Program-made: the position numbers and the translations under genes
Assembly (NCBI GenBank): GCA_034003725.1
Contig: JAVEYB010000011.1
Span: forward strand, 59,220-123,219
Origin: Candidatus Zixiibacteriota bacterium
GTDB lineage: Bacteria > Zixibacteria > MSB-5A5 > GN15 > FEB-12
DNA length: 64,000 bases
Direction of reading: 5' to 3'
Notes under the pieces: model-generated
What the model saw: the letters and a program-made list of their open reading frames with translations, nothing else
What the model was told of the DNA's origin: nothing
Databases searched by the model: none
Part shown: positions 17,691 through 29,589 of the stretch, piece after piece
Layout of the letters: each line of letters opens with the position of its first letter
Position numbering within the stretch: position 1 is the stretch's first letter

Positions 17691-18170
17691 TCAGTGTCCG
17701 GCGGGCGGTGTTGTCGCGGACGATGGCGCGGAGGTGCTGCCGGATACCCCTGATGCACTGTCCGCGGCGACCCCGTCGAGAGCTCCTGCTGCGGCAGGGG
17801 CATCAATCGATCGCGACCCGTCGCGATAGATGACGGCCTCCTCGACAATCGGGCGCTCACGAATCGGGTCGATTTCTCCCCGGGTCTCCGTGTCCGCCAT
17901 GGAAAGTATAATGAACAGCCCGAGAAATGCAAGTGAACCTACAAAGACGACCGAATACAATTTGCTGTCGTACTTCAGGTGCATGAAGAACAATGCGACC
18001 AGCGACGCCTTGGCGACGGCGATGACCATGGCGAGAATCGTATTAAACACGCCGAGGTCCATTCGCGCGACGACAACTGTCAGGACCGTTAGTGTCAGCA
18101 GCGCCGCCCCGACGTTCAAATAAAGGCTCAGCGGCAGGATATGGTGCTTTTTTTCGCTGTGTGACGACAT
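17691..18170 (-). CDS. Cytochrome c oxidase subunit IV (CyoD/CtaF-like)
   Basis: A 159-residue protein with three membrane helices in the first 95 residues (LYLNVGAALLTLTVLTVVVA; ILAMVIAVAKASLVALFFMH; LYSVVFVGSLAFLGLFIILS). The VAKASLVALFFMHLKYD motif is the signature of prokaryotic subunit IV. The last 60 residues are an Ala/Ser/Pro-rich tail, DAPAAAGALDGVAADS-like, that relatives generally lack and that looks disordered. It is the last caa3 subunit gene, 15 bp after subunit III. Confidence 0.88.
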   Translation of the reverse strand: MSSHSEKKHHILPLSLYLNVGAALLTLTVLTVVVARMDLGVFNTILAMVIAVAKASLVALFFMHLKYDSKLYSVVFVGSLAFLGLFIILSMADTETRGEIDPIRERPIVEEAVIYRDGSRSIDAPAAAGALDGVAADSASGVSGSTSAPSSATTPPAGH

Positions 18171-18185
18171 GATTACCGCCTTGTC

Positions 18186-18839
18186 CTATCCGATCAGGTA
18201 CAACATGGGGAACAGGAAAATCCAGACCAGGTCAACCAGGTGCCAGTACAGCCCGGTCAGTTCTATGGGCGTATAGTATTCAGCCGAGAACTCGTCGCGG
18301 CTCACCCGGTACATCATCCAGCTAATGGCGATGATACCGGCCACGACATGCACCCCGTGCAACCCGGTCAGCATGAAATAGACGGAGAAGAAGATGTGGG
18401 GGTTGGTGCCCTCGATGCCGGTATAGGTATACAGATTGCCGGGGAGCTGCCCGAGGTGGATCTTGTGCGAATACTCGAAGTACTTGACTACCAGGAACAC
18501 GGCGGCGAGCAGTACGGTGGCGAGCAACAGGCGGAACGTAGCCTTTTTCCGTCCGAGCTGCATGCTGCGGATGGCGAGTGCAATCGTTACCGAACTGGTG
18601 ATAAGCACGATGGTATTGACCGCGCCGAGCTGCCACGACAGCGACTTGTGGGCGTTGACGAACGTCTCCGGGTACCAGGCGTTAAAAACCGCGTAGGCGC
18701 AGAACAGACCGCCGAAAAACAGGACCTCGGTCAGCAGGAAGACCCACATGCCGAGCTTGGATGATTCTTCCTGCTGGACGGCCGTTCCGAAATGGTGCTG
18801 CAGATACTTCGGGTGGGATCCGGCGTGCGTGCTGGACAT
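18186..18839 (-). CDS. ctaE: Cytochrome c oxidase subunit III
   Basis: A 217-residue protein with five predicted helices, the short form found in caa3 oxidases. Landmarks are KLGMWVFLLTEVLFFGGLFC, a TSSVTIALAIRS helix, YFMLTGLHGVHVVAGI with the conserved histidines, and the terminal TGLYWHLVDLVWIFLFPMLY. Subunit III binds lipid and supports oxygen delivery and turnover stability of subunit I. It lies 3 bp downstream of subunit I. Confidence 0.95.
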   Translation of the reverse strand: MSSTHAGSHPKYLQHHFGTAVQQEESSKLGMWVFLLTEVLFFGGLFCAYAVFNAWYPETFVNAHKSLSWQLGAVNTIVLITSSVTIALAIRSMQLGRKKATFRLLLATVLLAAVFLVVKYFEYSHKIHLGQLPGNLYTYTGIEGTNPHIFFSVYFMLTGLHGVHVVAGIIAISWMMYRVSRDEFSAEYYTPIELTGLYWHLVDLVWIFLFPMLYLIG

Positions 18840-18842
18840 AGT

Positions 18843-20498
<1,656 letters not shown>

Positions 20499-20507
20499 AC
20501 CGATTCC

Positions 20508-21452
20508 CTATTCCTTGAGTGACTTGATATAGGCGATCAGCGCGTCGATCTGCTGGTCTTTCAGGACGCCCTGGTACGAGGGCATCACCGGATCGTATCC
20601 GGCCACCAGCTTGGCCTGCGGATTGAGGATCGACTCGCGCAGGTAATTCTCATCGGCCATGGTCGGCGGGCCGTTCGTGAGCATCTGCTGTGTATTGTAC
20701 AGGTTCAGGAAACTGGGGCCGACCAGCTTGCTGCCGTCGATCGAGTGGCACGTGTTGCAGGCTTTGTTTTTGTACAGCTGCGCTCCGTATTCGGCCGGAG
20801 TCATCCCTTCACCCATGCCGCCGGCCGACTCCAGCCACTCGGCGTACTCGCGCTCGCCGAGCACCCGCACCTTGCCGATCATCTCCGAATGTCCCGTTCC
20901 GCAGTACTCGGTGCACATCAGATCGTATTCGCCGACCGCGGTCGCCTCGAACCACAACTGCGTGTATCGGTTGGGCAGTACGTCCATCTTGACGCGGAAA
21001 TTGGGGACGAAAAAGCTGTGAATGACGTCGACCGACGACATCAGCAGTTTGACCGGCTTATCCACCGGCACGACCAGCTCATTGACCGTGCTCGCGCCTT
21101 CGGCATACTGGAAGCTCCAGAACCATTTTTGTCCGGTCACCTTGATTTCCATCGCGTCGCCGGGGGCAATATGCAGCTTCAGGTAGCTTTTGAAGCCCCA
21201 GACGAAGACGAAGAAAATGAGGATGGTCGGAATGAGCGTCCAGGTTATTTCCAGCGGCATGTTGTGCGCCAGGCCGGTGGTTAACTCGCCCTGCCGCCGC
21301 CGGCGATACCGGAAAACGAAATAAACGATCGCCGCGCCGAGTACGATGAAGAAGACGGCGCTGGCCCAATAGATGAAGTCCCACAGAAAGTCGATCTCGG
21401 CCGCCATGGTCGAGTTCTGCGGCGGCATAAAAAGTGACCCGGTCGTATCCAT
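20508..21452 (-). CDS. ctaC: Cytochrome c oxidase subunit II with fused cytochrome c (caa3)
   Basis: A 314-residue protein: two membrane hairpin helices (about 25-47 and 70-88), a cupredoxin domain with the CuA ligands H145, C180, E182, C184, H188 and M191 (CTEYCGTGHSEM), then a C-terminal cytochrome c domain with haem motif CNTCH (232-236) and a likely axial methionine in DPVMPSY. The fused cytochrome c defines the caa3 type and accepts electrons, here presumably directly from the ACIII encoded upstream. No lipobox is visible. It starts the oxidase block, 36 bp after SCO. Confidence 0.96.
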   Translation of the reverse strand: MDTTGSLFMPPQNSTMAAEIDFLWDFIYWASAVFFIVLGAAIVYFVFRYRRRRQGELTTGLAHNMPLEITWTLIPTILIFFVFVWGFKSYLKLHIAPGDAMEIKVTGQKWFWSFQYAEGASTVNELVVPVDKPVKLLMSSVDVIHSFFVPNFRVKMDVLPNRYTQLWFEATAVGEYDLMCTEYCGTGHSEMIGKVRVLGEREYAEWLESAGGMGEGMTPAEYGAQLYKNKACNTCHSIDGSKLVGPSFLNLYNTQQMLTNGPPTMADENYLRESILNPQAKLVAGYDPVMPSYQGVLKDQQIDALIAYIKSLKE

Positions 21453-21487
21453 GTCTGCCTTATTGCATCAGAAGCCGATAGTATCCA

Positions 21488-22357
21488 TCAGTGCCGGACC
21501 GCATGCGGCATCTGTTCGAGCCGGCGGCTCTTCCGCCGATCCCCAAACCACAAAACGCCGATCATACCGCCCAGGACCAGAACCGTCGCCACGCCCCCGA
21601 GGCGCATCACGTTGCCGGCAAATACCACATAGCCGCGCGCGTCGGGGTCATAGTGAAAACAGTACAAAAGCAATTTGTCGATTGTCGTGCCGATCTTCCC
21701 CTCCGCCGCCTCCAGCAGGGCCAGCCGAACGTCGCGGGGCTGAAAAGCGATACCGTACAAGTACCGCGACAGCCGCCCGTCCTCGGTCAGCACAAACACC
21801 GCGGACGGGTGCGCATATTCCTGCCGCTCGTCGTCCCAGTAGTACTGAAAGCCGACCGCATCGGCGAGTCGCTTCACCTGATCATCGGGCGAAACGTGAA
21901 ACGCCCAGCCGCGGTCCACTTCGGGACGGCCGAGCTCGTTGAGGTAGTTGGCGCGCTTGGCCGACGCCAGTTCGGCCGTCTCCAGCGGATTAAAACTTAT
22001 CGTAACCACCTGGTACTCGTTGCCTGCGACAAAATCCACGCCCTTCATGCCGTCGCTGAGCCCGTTCAGGATCAGGTTGCACAGCATCGGGCAATTGTAA
22101 TACACCAGTGACAGGATCACGGGCTTACCCTGATGGAAGTAATCGCCCAATCGCACCTGCCGACCGAGATCGTCGATAAAGGTCAGATCGAGGGGAATCG
22201 TATCGCCCAGACGCTCTTCGACTCCCATTCCGTCGAACGCGGCGGGACTCTCCTGCACCACCTGCGCGCCGGGCGCCGTCGCGAGACCCATCAGGATCGC
22301 CCACAATATAGATATACCGGGGCTAAGAAGTCCATTTTTGCGCCGTTTGTCAAGCAT
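21488..22357 (-). CDS. SCO1/SenC copper chaperone for CuA assembly
   Basis: A 289-residue membrane-anchored thioredoxin-fold protein. The copper motif is YYNCPMLCNL (CxxxC) and the third ligand is the histidine of YAHPSAVFVL. There is an N-terminal signal or anchor (about 14-32) and, unusually for simple SCO1, a second hydrophobic helix near the C-terminus (GGVATVLVLGGMIGVLWFG) with a basic tail. This longer architecture is common in ACIII/caa3 clusters of the FCB group. It delivers copper to the CuA site of subunit II, encoded directly downstream. Confidence 0.92.
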   Translation of the reverse strand: MLDKRRKNGLLSPGISILWAILMGLATAPGAQVVQESPAAFDGMGVEERLGDTIPLDLTFIDDLGRQVRLGDYFHQGKPVILSLVYYNCPMLCNLILNGLSDGMKGVDFVAGNEYQVVTISFNPLETAELASAKRANYLNELGRPEVDRGWAFHVSPDDQVKRLADAVGFQYYWDDERQEYAHPSAVFVLTEDGRLSRYLYGIAFQPRDVRLALLEAAEGKIGTTIDKLLLYCFHYDPDARGYVVFAGNVMRLGGVATVLVLGGMIGVLWFGDRRKSRRLEQMPHAVRH

Positions 22358-22445
22358 AGTGTTTTTTACAACACCGTATTATTCGCATTGGTTCGCGATT
22401 ATCCGCACACTTTCAGGGGAACAAATAAGACTAAAATTACTATAT

Positions 22446-22796
22446 TCATCTATCTTTGAGCCGGCGCTCATGGGCCTCGCCAGCCTGCAGTTCCATCGCC
22501 CGGTCGATCGGAATCTGATAAGCGCCCGCGGCGGAATCGAGCACCTTGTACGAATGCAGTTCCTCATCCTCGCGGGCGCGAAGCTCGCGCAGTGCGGCCG
22601 AGGGGGTCGACAGGACCGTGTCGTACACCAGCCGCTCCTTGGTCACGAGAAAGTACTCGTTGAGGATAACGATAAATACCACGATAACGCCGATCACGAT
22701 CAGGGCGATGGTGGTGATCCACGGAACGCTGACATCGCTTTTCTCGTATCCTGTTCCGGTCGGATCGACGCCGTGTGTGTGCTGGGAATCGCTCAC
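22446..22796 (-). CDS. Small single-pass membrane protein of the ACIII cluster
   Basis: A 116-residue protein with a histidine-containing N-terminus, one strong membrane helix (WITTIALIVIGVIVVFIVIL, about 26-46) and a charged, probably helical C-terminus (EYFLVTKERLVYD, then AALRELRAREDEELHSY). It lies between actF (10-bp gap) and SCO. I do not know a named family for it. Position and size suggest an accessory subunit of ACIII or of the ACIII-caa3 supercomplex. Confidence 0.75.
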   Translation of the reverse strand: MSDSQHTHGVDPTGTGYEKSDVSVPWITTIALIVIGVIVVFIVILNEYFLVTKERLVYDTVLSTPSAALRELRAREDEELHSYKVLDSAAGAYQIPIDRAMELQAGEAHERRLKDR

Positions 22797-22805
22797 AGTA
22801 TCACC

Positions 22806-24008
22806 CTAGTAGTTTACATGGCTCAGGGATTGCGGAAGTTTGGGATCGCCCACCGGCACCAGGGGGCCCCGGCTGAAGCGGCTCCAGAACGACCACAGGT
22901 AGAACCCGCCGATCGCAAGCATGGCGCTGAGGTCCATCCAATGGAACGAGGCGTTATCGGTCGCTCCGGGCCAGGTGGGAAACACCAGCCAGTAGAGATC
23001 CACCCAGTGCATGACGAGCAGCCACGCCACCATCACGCCGAGCGGCGCGAGGGCACGTTTGGTCCCGCGGAAAATCATAATCAGAAACGGAATCGCGAAG
23101 TAGCCGAGGACCAGTAGCAGCGACACGGCCTTCCACGACCCTTCCCATCGGGCCAGGTACCAGACCGTCTCCTCCGGTATGTTCGCGTACCAGATGAGCA
23201 TGTACTGGGAGAAACCGATATATCCCCAGAAGATGATGAACCCGAACACCAGTTTTCCGAGGTCGTGGTAATGTTCGTGGGTGATCGCCTTATCCAGGAC
23301 GCCGCGGCGGCGCAGCGCCAGCGCGGTGAGTGTAATCAGACACATGGCGGAGAGCAGGCCGCCGGAGAAGATATACACGCCGAAAATCGTGGAATACCAT
23401 TCCGGCGCCATGGACATGAGCCAGTCGAACCCGGCGTACGTGATCGTTACGGCGAACAGGATCATGCCCCACGCCGACGTGCTTCGCATTTTGGCGAGGA
23501 TGTCGGCTGAATGCCCCTGGTCCTGCCTCCGAGACAGTGACACCAGGCGCATGGACAAGAAGATCCAGACGGCGAAATAGACGACCGCGCGGATGATGAA
23601 AAACGTCTGGTTCAGATACGGTTGTTTCAATTGCAGCAGGTGGCTGTGGGCCACCGCGTCCTCGTGCGTCCAGTGATACAAATCGTGCATTCCGAGTATG
23701 ATCGGGATGAAAAAGACGGCCAGAAGCGGGAACGGCGCCAGCAGTGATTCGGCCAGGCGACGAATGACCGTCGACCACTGCGCCCCGGTCAGATGGTGCA
23801 GCATCGTAAAAAACAGGGCGCCGAGGGATACGGTGATCCAGAACGCGAATGCCGTCAGCCAGGCGTGGTAGAAGCGGGCGGAATCGAGAAACCAGGCCAG
23901 AACGGTCACCAGCAACCCGACCGCTCCGGCGATCATCGCCTTGTTTGCAAATCCACCCCGGTCCGTCAGGGTGTAGGTGTCAGCCTGAAAGTTCATCGTC
24001 TCCGTCAC
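22806..24008 (-). CDS. actF: Alternative complex III subunit ActF
   Basis: A 400-residue, ten-helix membrane protein of the ActF group (quinol:cytochrome c oxidoreductase quinone-binding subunit 2), related to ActC/NrfD. Typical strings: HAWLTAFAFWITVSLGALFF, MLHHLTGAQWS, FIPIILGMHDLYHWTH, SMAPEWYSTIFGVYIFSGG and VMHWVDLYWLVFP. Together with ActC it builds the membrane part of ACIII. Its ATG overlaps the stop of actE by 4 bp. Confidence 0.93.
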   Translation of the reverse strand: MTETMNFQADTYTLTDRGGFANKAMIAGAVGLLVTVLAWFLDSARFYHAWLTAFAFWITVSLGALFFTMLHHLTGAQWSTVIRRLAESLLAPFPLLAVFFIPIILGMHDLYHWTHEDAVAHSHLLQLKQPYLNQTFFIIRAVVYFAVWIFLSMRLVSLSRRQDQGHSADILAKMRSTSAWGMILFAVTITYAGFDWLMSMAPEWYSTIFGVYIFSGGLLSAMCLITLTALALRRRGVLDKAITHEHYHDLGKLVFGFIIFWGYIGFSQYMLIWYANIPEETVWYLARWEGSWKAVSLLLVLGYFAIPFLIMIFRGTKRALAPLGVMVAWLLVMHWVDLYWLVFPTWPGATDNASFHWMDLSAMLAIGGFYLWSFWSRFSRGPLVPVGDPKLPQSLSHVNY

Positions 24009-24610
24009 TGCCTTACTGTTTTCCGGATGTCTTCCGGGATATCTTCGATCGTGGCGTTTTTGCTTCGCTGCAGCGCCCGCACGTAGGCGATAATGGCCCA
24101 GCGATCTTCAACGGTTATCTGGTACTGGTACGCGGGCATATTGCGCACGCCGTGCGTGATCACGTCGAAGAAGTAACCGTCGGTCGTGTCACGCAGCCGC
24201 TGTTCGTGGAACGACGGCGGCGGGATATATCCCCGCTGAATCATGATACCGCGCCCGTCGCCGACCCGGCTGTGGCACGGACTGCAGAAAATATCGTAGC
24301 GCTGCTGCCCGCGTTTGAGCATTGCCATATCGGCCGGTACGGGAGAGTCTTTGACGAATGCGCCGCGGGCGTCCTTGCCGGTGTACAAAACCGGATCGTC
24401 GCGAAGCCACCCGCGTGCGACAGTCCCGGCGACGGGCGCCCGCATCGCCTTGCCGTCGGCGAAAAACTCGCTCGGCGCCTGCGGATCATAACGCGGCTGT
24501 GAATCCATGTTCGGGTTCGGATGGATCGGCGGTTTCTCCGACGGTCTCTGCCGCGTGCATCCGGACGCGACCAGCACCAGCAGTGCCAGCAGGATCGTTG
24601 CCTGTTTCAT
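24005..24610 (-). CDS. actE: Alternative complex III monohaem cytochrome c subunit ActE
   Basis: A 201-residue lipoprotein (MKQATILLALLVLVASGCTR, lipobox VASGC). It has one haem c motif, CSPCH, near residue 110 and a likely axial methionine in RNMPAYQYQI. The VEDRWAIIAYVRALQRS end is the standard terminal helix of class I cytochromes c. In ACIII it passes electrons out of the pentahaem/FeS core. It overlaps actD upstream and actF downstream by 4 bp each. Confidence 0.93.
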   Translation of the reverse strand: MKQATILLALLVLVASGCTRQRPSEKPPIHPNPNMDSQPRYDPQAPSEFFADGKAMRAPVAGTVARGWLRDDPVLYTGKDARGAFVKDSPVPADMAMLKRGQQRYDIFCSPCHSRVGDGRGIMIQRGYIPPPSFHEQRLRDTTDGYFFDVITHGVRNMPAYQYQITVEDRWAIIAYVRALQRSKNATIEDIPEDIRKTVRQ

Positions 24611-25161
24611 TCTCCCTCCAGCACTTCGGGCTCGCTGCCGCCGATCGATGTCAAAAACGTGACGGTCGCCCGGCGGTCGTATTTCGGGTCGTGCCTGTCG
24701 ACGCTGACGAAGAAGGCGTCGTCACTGAATCGCGCGAAGGCGTCGGAGTGAAACACGCCGTGAAACAACTGCGGCAGACGATTGACGTGAAACATGCCCA
24801 GCACGGCTCCGAGCGCGCCGAACAGCACGGTCAAACCGAACGTCACCGGGACAAAAGCCTGGTAGCTGAACAGCGGTTTCCCGGCGATAACCAGGGGGTA
24901 GTCGACAGCCGAGGTCCACCACTGCAGTGCCAGGCCCACGACAAATCCGATGGCCGCACCGGCGCCCGAGATCAGCCCGACCTTCGACTCCTTCAGCCCC
25001 ATCGCCTTATCCATCCCGTGAATCGGGAACGGCGAGTGGCAGTCGAATTTCGTGTAGCCGGCGTCGCGCAGCTTCTCGGCCGCGTGCAGCAGCGCGCCGG
25101 GGTCGGCGAACCGCGCGATGACGCCGTATTCCGTTTTTGCCGTCACCGTGTTCTCACTCAT
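24607..25161 (-). CDS. actD: Alternative complex III subunit ActD (DUF3341)
   Basis: A 184-residue protein with two central helices (GLISGAGAAIGFVVGLALQWW and ALFGA-like) and the DUF3341 marks YGVIARFADPGALLHAAEKL, DCHSPFPIHGMDKAMGL and DYPLVIAGKPLFSYQAFVPV. ActD anchors to the membrane part of ACIII. Its start codon touches the end of actC (shared base 25161). Confidence 0.93.
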   Translation of the reverse strand: MSENTVTAKTEYGVIARFADPGALLHAAEKLRDAGYTKFDCHSPFPIHGMDKAMGLKESKVGLISGAGAAIGFVVGLALQWWTSAVDYPLVIAGKPLFSYQAFVPVTFGLTVLFGALGAVLGMFHVNRLPQLFHGVFHSDAFARFSDDAFFVSVDRHDPKYDRRATVTFLTSIGGSEPEVLEGE

Positions 25162-26543
25162 CAGTGCTTACCCCCGTGATGCGGGTCTGCCTGCGGCAGA
25201 ACCGCCTTTACTTCGGTCATCGAGATCATCGGCACAAACCGGAGGAACAGCAGGAACAGCGTGAAAAACAGCCCGAATGAGCCAACGAAGGTCAGAATGT
25301 CCCAGATCGTCGGGCTGTAGTAGTCCCAGCTCGAGGGCAAAAAGTCGCGTGCCAGAGACATCACGATCACGAACCGCTCGAACCACATGCCGATATTGAT
25401 AAAAATAGTCGCGACAAACATGACCGGCACGCTGCGGCGGAATTTCCTGAACCAGAAGATCTGAGGTACCACGACGTTGCAGCCGATCATGATCCAGTAC
25501 GCCCAGGCGTACGGCCCGAACGCCCGGTTGATGAACGTAAACGCCTCGTAGACGTTGCCGGAGTACCAGGCGATGAAGAACTCACAACTATAGGCGTAGC
25601 CGACCATCATGCCGGTGAGCAGCATGATCTTGTTCATTCTCTCGAGGTGGTTTATGGTGATGAAGTGCTCGAGATGGAAAACTTTTCGCACGATAATACC
25701 CAGCGTCATCACCATCGCAAAGCCGGAGAAAATGGCGCCGGCCACGAAGTACGGCGGGAATATCGTCGTGTGCCATCCGGGGATCATGCTCACCGCGAAG
25801 TCGGTCGACACCACCGAGTGCACCGACAGGACGAGCGGCGTGGACAGCCCCGCCAGCACGAGATACGCGCGTTCGTAATTGATCCACTGCCGGTTTCCGC
25901 CGCGCCAGCCGAGCGAAAGGATACCGAGCACGATCTTTCGAATTTTCGTCTTGGCCCGGTCGCGAAGGGTCGCGAGGTCCGGGATCAATCCCACATACCA
26001 GAACAAAAGCGACACGGTGAAGTACGTGCTCACGGCGAACACGTCCCACAGAAGCGGCGAGCGGAACTGCGGCCACATCTGCATCTGGTTCGGCACGGGA
26101 AACATCCAGTATGCCACCCAGATACGACCCACGTGTATGCCGGGGAAAATAAGGGCGCAGATCACCGCGAACAACGTCATAGCCTCGGCAAAGCGGTTAA
26201 TCGACGTGCGCCATCGCTGGCGGAAGAGGTGGAGAATCGCGGAAATCAGGGTTCCGGCGTGTCCGATACCAACCCAGAACACGAAATTGACGATCGCCCA
26301 TCCCCATGCGACGGGGATATTCAATCCCCAGATGCCGGTCCCTTCCCAGACGAGGTAGCCAATCGACCCCAGCAGGACCAGCGCAAGCGACCCGGCGAAT
26401 CCGAACAGCGCCAGCCACGTGATGGTCGTCTTCCGTTCCGCTATTCGGCTGATGGTATCGGTGACCGTGTGGAACGTCTGATTGCCGGTAATCAGCGGTT
26501 CTTCGACCATCACGACCGGGTCTGCTTTCGGGGTTACACTCAC
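25161..26543 (-). CDS. actC: Alternative complex III subunit ActC (NrfD/PsrC-like)
   Basis: A 460-residue, ten-helix protein of the NrfD/PsrC family. Landmarks are [59 protein letters not shown] and [16 protein letters not shown] [15 protein letters not shown]. It forms the main quinol-oxidising membrane subunit of ACIII and docks the iron-sulfur subunit ActB encoded just upstream. The gap to actB is 19 bp. Confidence 0.94.
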   Translation of the reverse strand: MSVTPKADPVVMVEEPLITGNQTFHTVTDTISRIAERKTTITWLALFGFAGSLALVLLGSIGYLVWEGTGIWGLNIPVAWGWAIVNFVFWVGIGHAGTLISAILHLFRQRWRTSINRFAEAMTLFAVICALIFPGIHVGRIWVAYWMFPVPNQMQMWPQFRSPLLWDVFAVSTYFTVSLLFWYVGLIPDLATLRDRAKTKIRKIVLGILSLGWRGGNRQWINYERAYLVLAGLSTPLVLSVHSVVSTDFAVSMIPGWHTTIFPPYFVAGAIFSGFAMVMTLGIIVRKVFHLEHFITINHLERMNKIMLLTGMMVGYAYSCEFFIAWYSGNVYEAFTFINRAFGPYAWAYWIMIGCNVVVPQIFWFRKFRRSVPVMFVATIFINIGMWFERFVIVMSLARDFLPSSWDYYSPTIWDILTFVGSFGLFFTLFLLFLRFVPMISMTEVKAVLPQADPHHGGKH

Positions 26544-26562
26544 AGTTTGTCTGTCGCCTTCC

Positions 26563-29500
26563 CTAATGGGTGGAATGTTCGGTCTTGCCGGTCGGCCGGG
26601 CCGATGCCAGTTCGGGGTGCGGGTTGCGCAGTCGCGCCAGATACGACGTGCGCGGCTTCACGTTGAATTCCTCGAGCACCCTGTAGTCACGATTTATCTT
26701 TTTCATCTTCGAGACGGCGCTGTTCGGATCATTGATATTGCCGAACGTGATCGCCTGCGCCGGGCAGGCCTGCTGGCAGGCCGTCTGCAGGTCGGCATCG
26801 GCAACCGTGCGCCCGTCGGCTTTCGCCGCGATTTTGGCGGCGCTGATTCGCTGAACGCAATACGTACACTTCTCCATCACACCGCGCGACCGAACCGTGA
26901 CGTCCGGGTTCTGCGACATCTTATGAATCTCGGGATAGTCCTTGGTGTAATTGAAGAAATTGAACCGGCGAACCTTGTACGGACAGTTGTTCGAGCAGTA
27001 ACGTGTCCCGATGCACCGGTTGTATACCATGACGTTGAGGCCTTCCTTATCGTGCACCGTGGCCGCCACCGGGCACACCGACTCGCACGGGGCGTTCTCG
27101 CAGTGCTGACAGGCCATCGGCTGGAAGACGACCTCCGGCTCGTCGAGTCCGTTCGGATCACCTGTCGCGTTTGCGTAGTACCGATCCAGACGAATCCAGT
27201 GCATTTCGCGGCCGTTGCGCACCTGCTGCTTGCCGACAATCGGAATGTTGTTCTCGCTCTGGCACGCGACCGTGCAGGCGTTGCAGCCGATGCACGAGTT
27301 CAGGTCAATGACCATGCCCCACTGGTAGCCGTCGGCATAGGAGTGCTCGTCCCACAGGGGGACAAGAGGCGGATGGTGCGGTCCCTCGGGATAGAAGGTC
27401 GGATCGTCCGATGTGCGGTATTCGGCGAGCGTCGACTCGCGAACAATAGGCCGCCCTTCCATGCTGCCGTGATCCTGCGTATTGGCCAGTTCCCAGGTTC
27501 CGCCCGTGCGCTGCACCGAACCGCCGCCTGCAATGCAGGGGTGGTCGAACGTGCGAAGGGTATACGTGTTGAATCCGACGCCGTCTGCGACGCGCCCCAG
27601 ATTCTGCCGTCCGTAACCGAGAAGCAGGGTGACGGAATCGTCGGCGTGGCCGGGTGAGATCCACACGGGCAGTTCCAGCGACCGGCCGCCGAGATCGACC
27701 CTCACCATATCTTCGTTTTGTACTCCGAACTTTCCGGCCGTGCTCTGGCTTATCAAAGCGGCATTGTCCCACGCGAGCTTGGTGATGGCATCGGGAAGCT
27801 CCTGCAGCCAGCCGTTATTGGCATATCGTCCATCGAATACGTTAGACGACCGAAAGACGATTTCCAATCCGGAGGCGCGTTCCGACGGCCGCATGGCGGC
27901 GGCCATAGCGCCAACCCGCACCCGCGGCGACACGGACGGCGCGGCCGAGTCCCTCAGCAATCCGTCATGCAGCACCGACCGCCAGGCCCGTTCGAAATCA
28001 CCGCCGCGTAGAAGCGGCTGCCACGTTTCCCGAACCGCCTCATAGCCGGTCTGCATCGTGCCGGTTATGAGCAACGAAAGCAGCTCGATATCGCTGCGCG
28101 AGTCAAACAGCGGCTCGATGAGCGGCTGTACGACACCCAACGTGCCGTCGATGGATCGTGCGTCCCCCCAGCTTTCCAGGAAATGGGAGCGCGGCACATG
28201 CCAGGTGCACAGCCGGGAGGTATCATCATAGTATGCGGACAGGTGTATTGAGTGCTTCACTTTGGCCAGCGCCGACGCAATCGACAGATCAACCGGCGCA
28301 TTGTAGACCGGATCGCCGCCGATGATAACCAGCGTTTCGACCGCGCCGCCGTTTATGGCATCGACCAGGTGCTTGAGGTCGGCGCGCCGCGGCCGCGATA
28401 TGTCCTGCATTTCGTGGTACGTGACGGTCGTTCCGGTCGCTCCCAGGGCGGCATTGATCGCAAACACGAGCGCGTGGACCCATGCGGGCTGCCCGGAACC
28501 GGCGATCACGATCGCGCCGGCGCCGGCCAGACGAAGGTCCTCCGCGACAACACGAATCCATTTCGCGTCGAACGGTGAATCAAAAGCCGGTGCACCGGCA
28601 AGTCCCTCGACCGCCACGCCCTGCGCCTGCAACGCTCGCGCCACCGCCACTGCAAACGCGCCGACCTCGCCCGACTTCAGTCGATAACGATGGTCGGCCA
28701 TGCTGCCCGTGATCGTATAGCAGCTTTCGGCCACATACAGACGGCTCATGTCATCCTGTCGGGACTCCACCTTCCGTGTCGCGGCGAAACCGCGCGCGTT
28801 CGTGACGGTGTTGCCCTCACGCCCCAGGAAGTCACTGTCCAGTGCGAGAATCGTCTTCGCCTTCTCGAAATGATACACCGGCTGGTAGGCCGCTCCGGTC
28901 GCGATTTCCAGTCCGTCGTAGACGTTTTCATCGGAAACCGGCTCATAGGTCGCCCACCGGGCGTTGGGAAACGTCTTTTCAAACGCGGCCCTGAGTCGGG
29001 CCATGGTCGGCGACGCATACGATTCGGCGAGAACGGCCAGACCCGCCCCCTTATTGGCGATATACAGTGCGTGCAGTTGACTGCGGTAATAATCGGTAAA
29101 CGCATCCCAGTCGCGTTTGGCGCCTTTTTCAACGGGCTGTTGAGACCGATCGGGATCATACAACCCGAGAATCGCGGCCTGGATGAAGGCGTTGGAGCCG
29201 CCACGAGTCGATGGGTGGTCGGGGTTACCCTCGATTTTTGTCGGTCGCCCGTCGTTTGAACGAACCAGCACGCCATAGGCTCCGGTCCCGACGGGCATAC
29301 TGGTGGCAAACGTCAGCGGCTCACCGGGTACGATCTCCTCCGGCCGCCGTACGTAGGGAACGATCTTCTCCACCGGGCGCCTGCACCCGGACAATCCGGC
29401 CAACGCGATCGACGCACCCATCAATGTCAGGAAGCTCCGGCGCGACCAGTCGTTGCCCATCTCGGAGGCTCCCTCCGGGAACTCACGATGAAGGAAGTCC

Positions 29501-29589
29501 TTGTAGGCGTCGGTCTCGGCCAGCTGGTCCAGCGAGCGCCAGTACTGCTTGCCGGTCGTGTGTATGGTCAACGGAATCCGCTTTTTCAT
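26563..29589 (-). CDS. actB: Alternative complex III iron-sulfur subunit ActB
   Basis: A 1008-residue fusion of a molybdopterin-oxidoreductase-like domain (about 80-720), which in characterised ACIII binds no molybdenum cofactor, and a four-cluster ferredoxin domain (about 750-960). Cysteine groups: [42 protein letters not shown] and [10 protein letters not shown] with CQQACP. A twin-arginine motif, [10 protein letters not shown], lies at about residue 49-58, with SGC following, so export by Tat is likely. ATG 29589 is chosen over 29598 because it overlaps the actA stop in an ATGA. Confidence 0.95.
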   Translation of the reverse strand: MKKRIPLTIHTTGKQYWRSLDQLAETDAYKDFLHREFPEGASEMGNDWSRRSFLTLMGASIALAGLSGCRRPVEKIVPYVRRPEEIVPGEPLTFATSMPVGTGAYGVLVRSNDGRPTKIEGNPDHPSTRGGSNAFIQAAILGLYDPDRSQQPVEKGAKRDWDAFTDYYRSQLHALYIANKGAGLAVLAESYASPTMARLRAAFEKTFPNARWATYEPVSDENVYDGLEIATGAAYQPVYHFEKAKTILALDSDFLGREGNTVTNARGFAATRKVESRQDDMSRLYVAESCYTITGSMADHRYRLKSGEVGAFAVAVARALQAQGVAVEGLAGAPAFDSPFDAKWIRVVAEDLRLAGAGAIVIAGSGQPAWVHALVFAINAALGATGTTVTYHEMQDISRPRRADLKHLVDAINGGAVETLVIIGGDPVYNAPVDLSIASALAKVKHSIHLSAYYDDTSRLCTWHVPRSHFLESWGDARSIDGTLGVVQPLIEPLFDSRSDIELLSLLITGTMQTGYEAVRETWQPLLRGGDFERAWRSVLHDGLLRDSAAPSVSPRVRVGAMAAAMRPSERASGLEIVFRSSNVFDGRYANNGWLQELPDAITKLAWDNAALISQSTAGKFGVQNEDMVRVDLGGRSLELPVWISPGHADDSVTLLLGYGRQNLGRVADGVGFNTYTLRTFDHPCIAGGGSVQRTGGTWELANTQDHGSMEGRPIVRESTLAEYRTSDDPTFYPEGPHHPPLVPLWDEHSYADGYQWGMVIDLNSCIGCNACTVACQSENNIPIVGKQQVRNGREMHWIRLDRYYANATGDPNGLDEPEVVFQPMACQHCENAPCESVCPVAATVHDKEGLNVMVYNRCIGTRYCSNNCPYKVRRFNFFNYTKDYPEIHKMSQNPDVTVRSRGVMEKCTYCVQRISAAKIAAKADGRTVADADLQTACQQACPAQAITFGNINDPNSAVSKMKKINRDYRVLEEFNVKPRTSYLARLRNPHPELASARPTGKTEHSTH

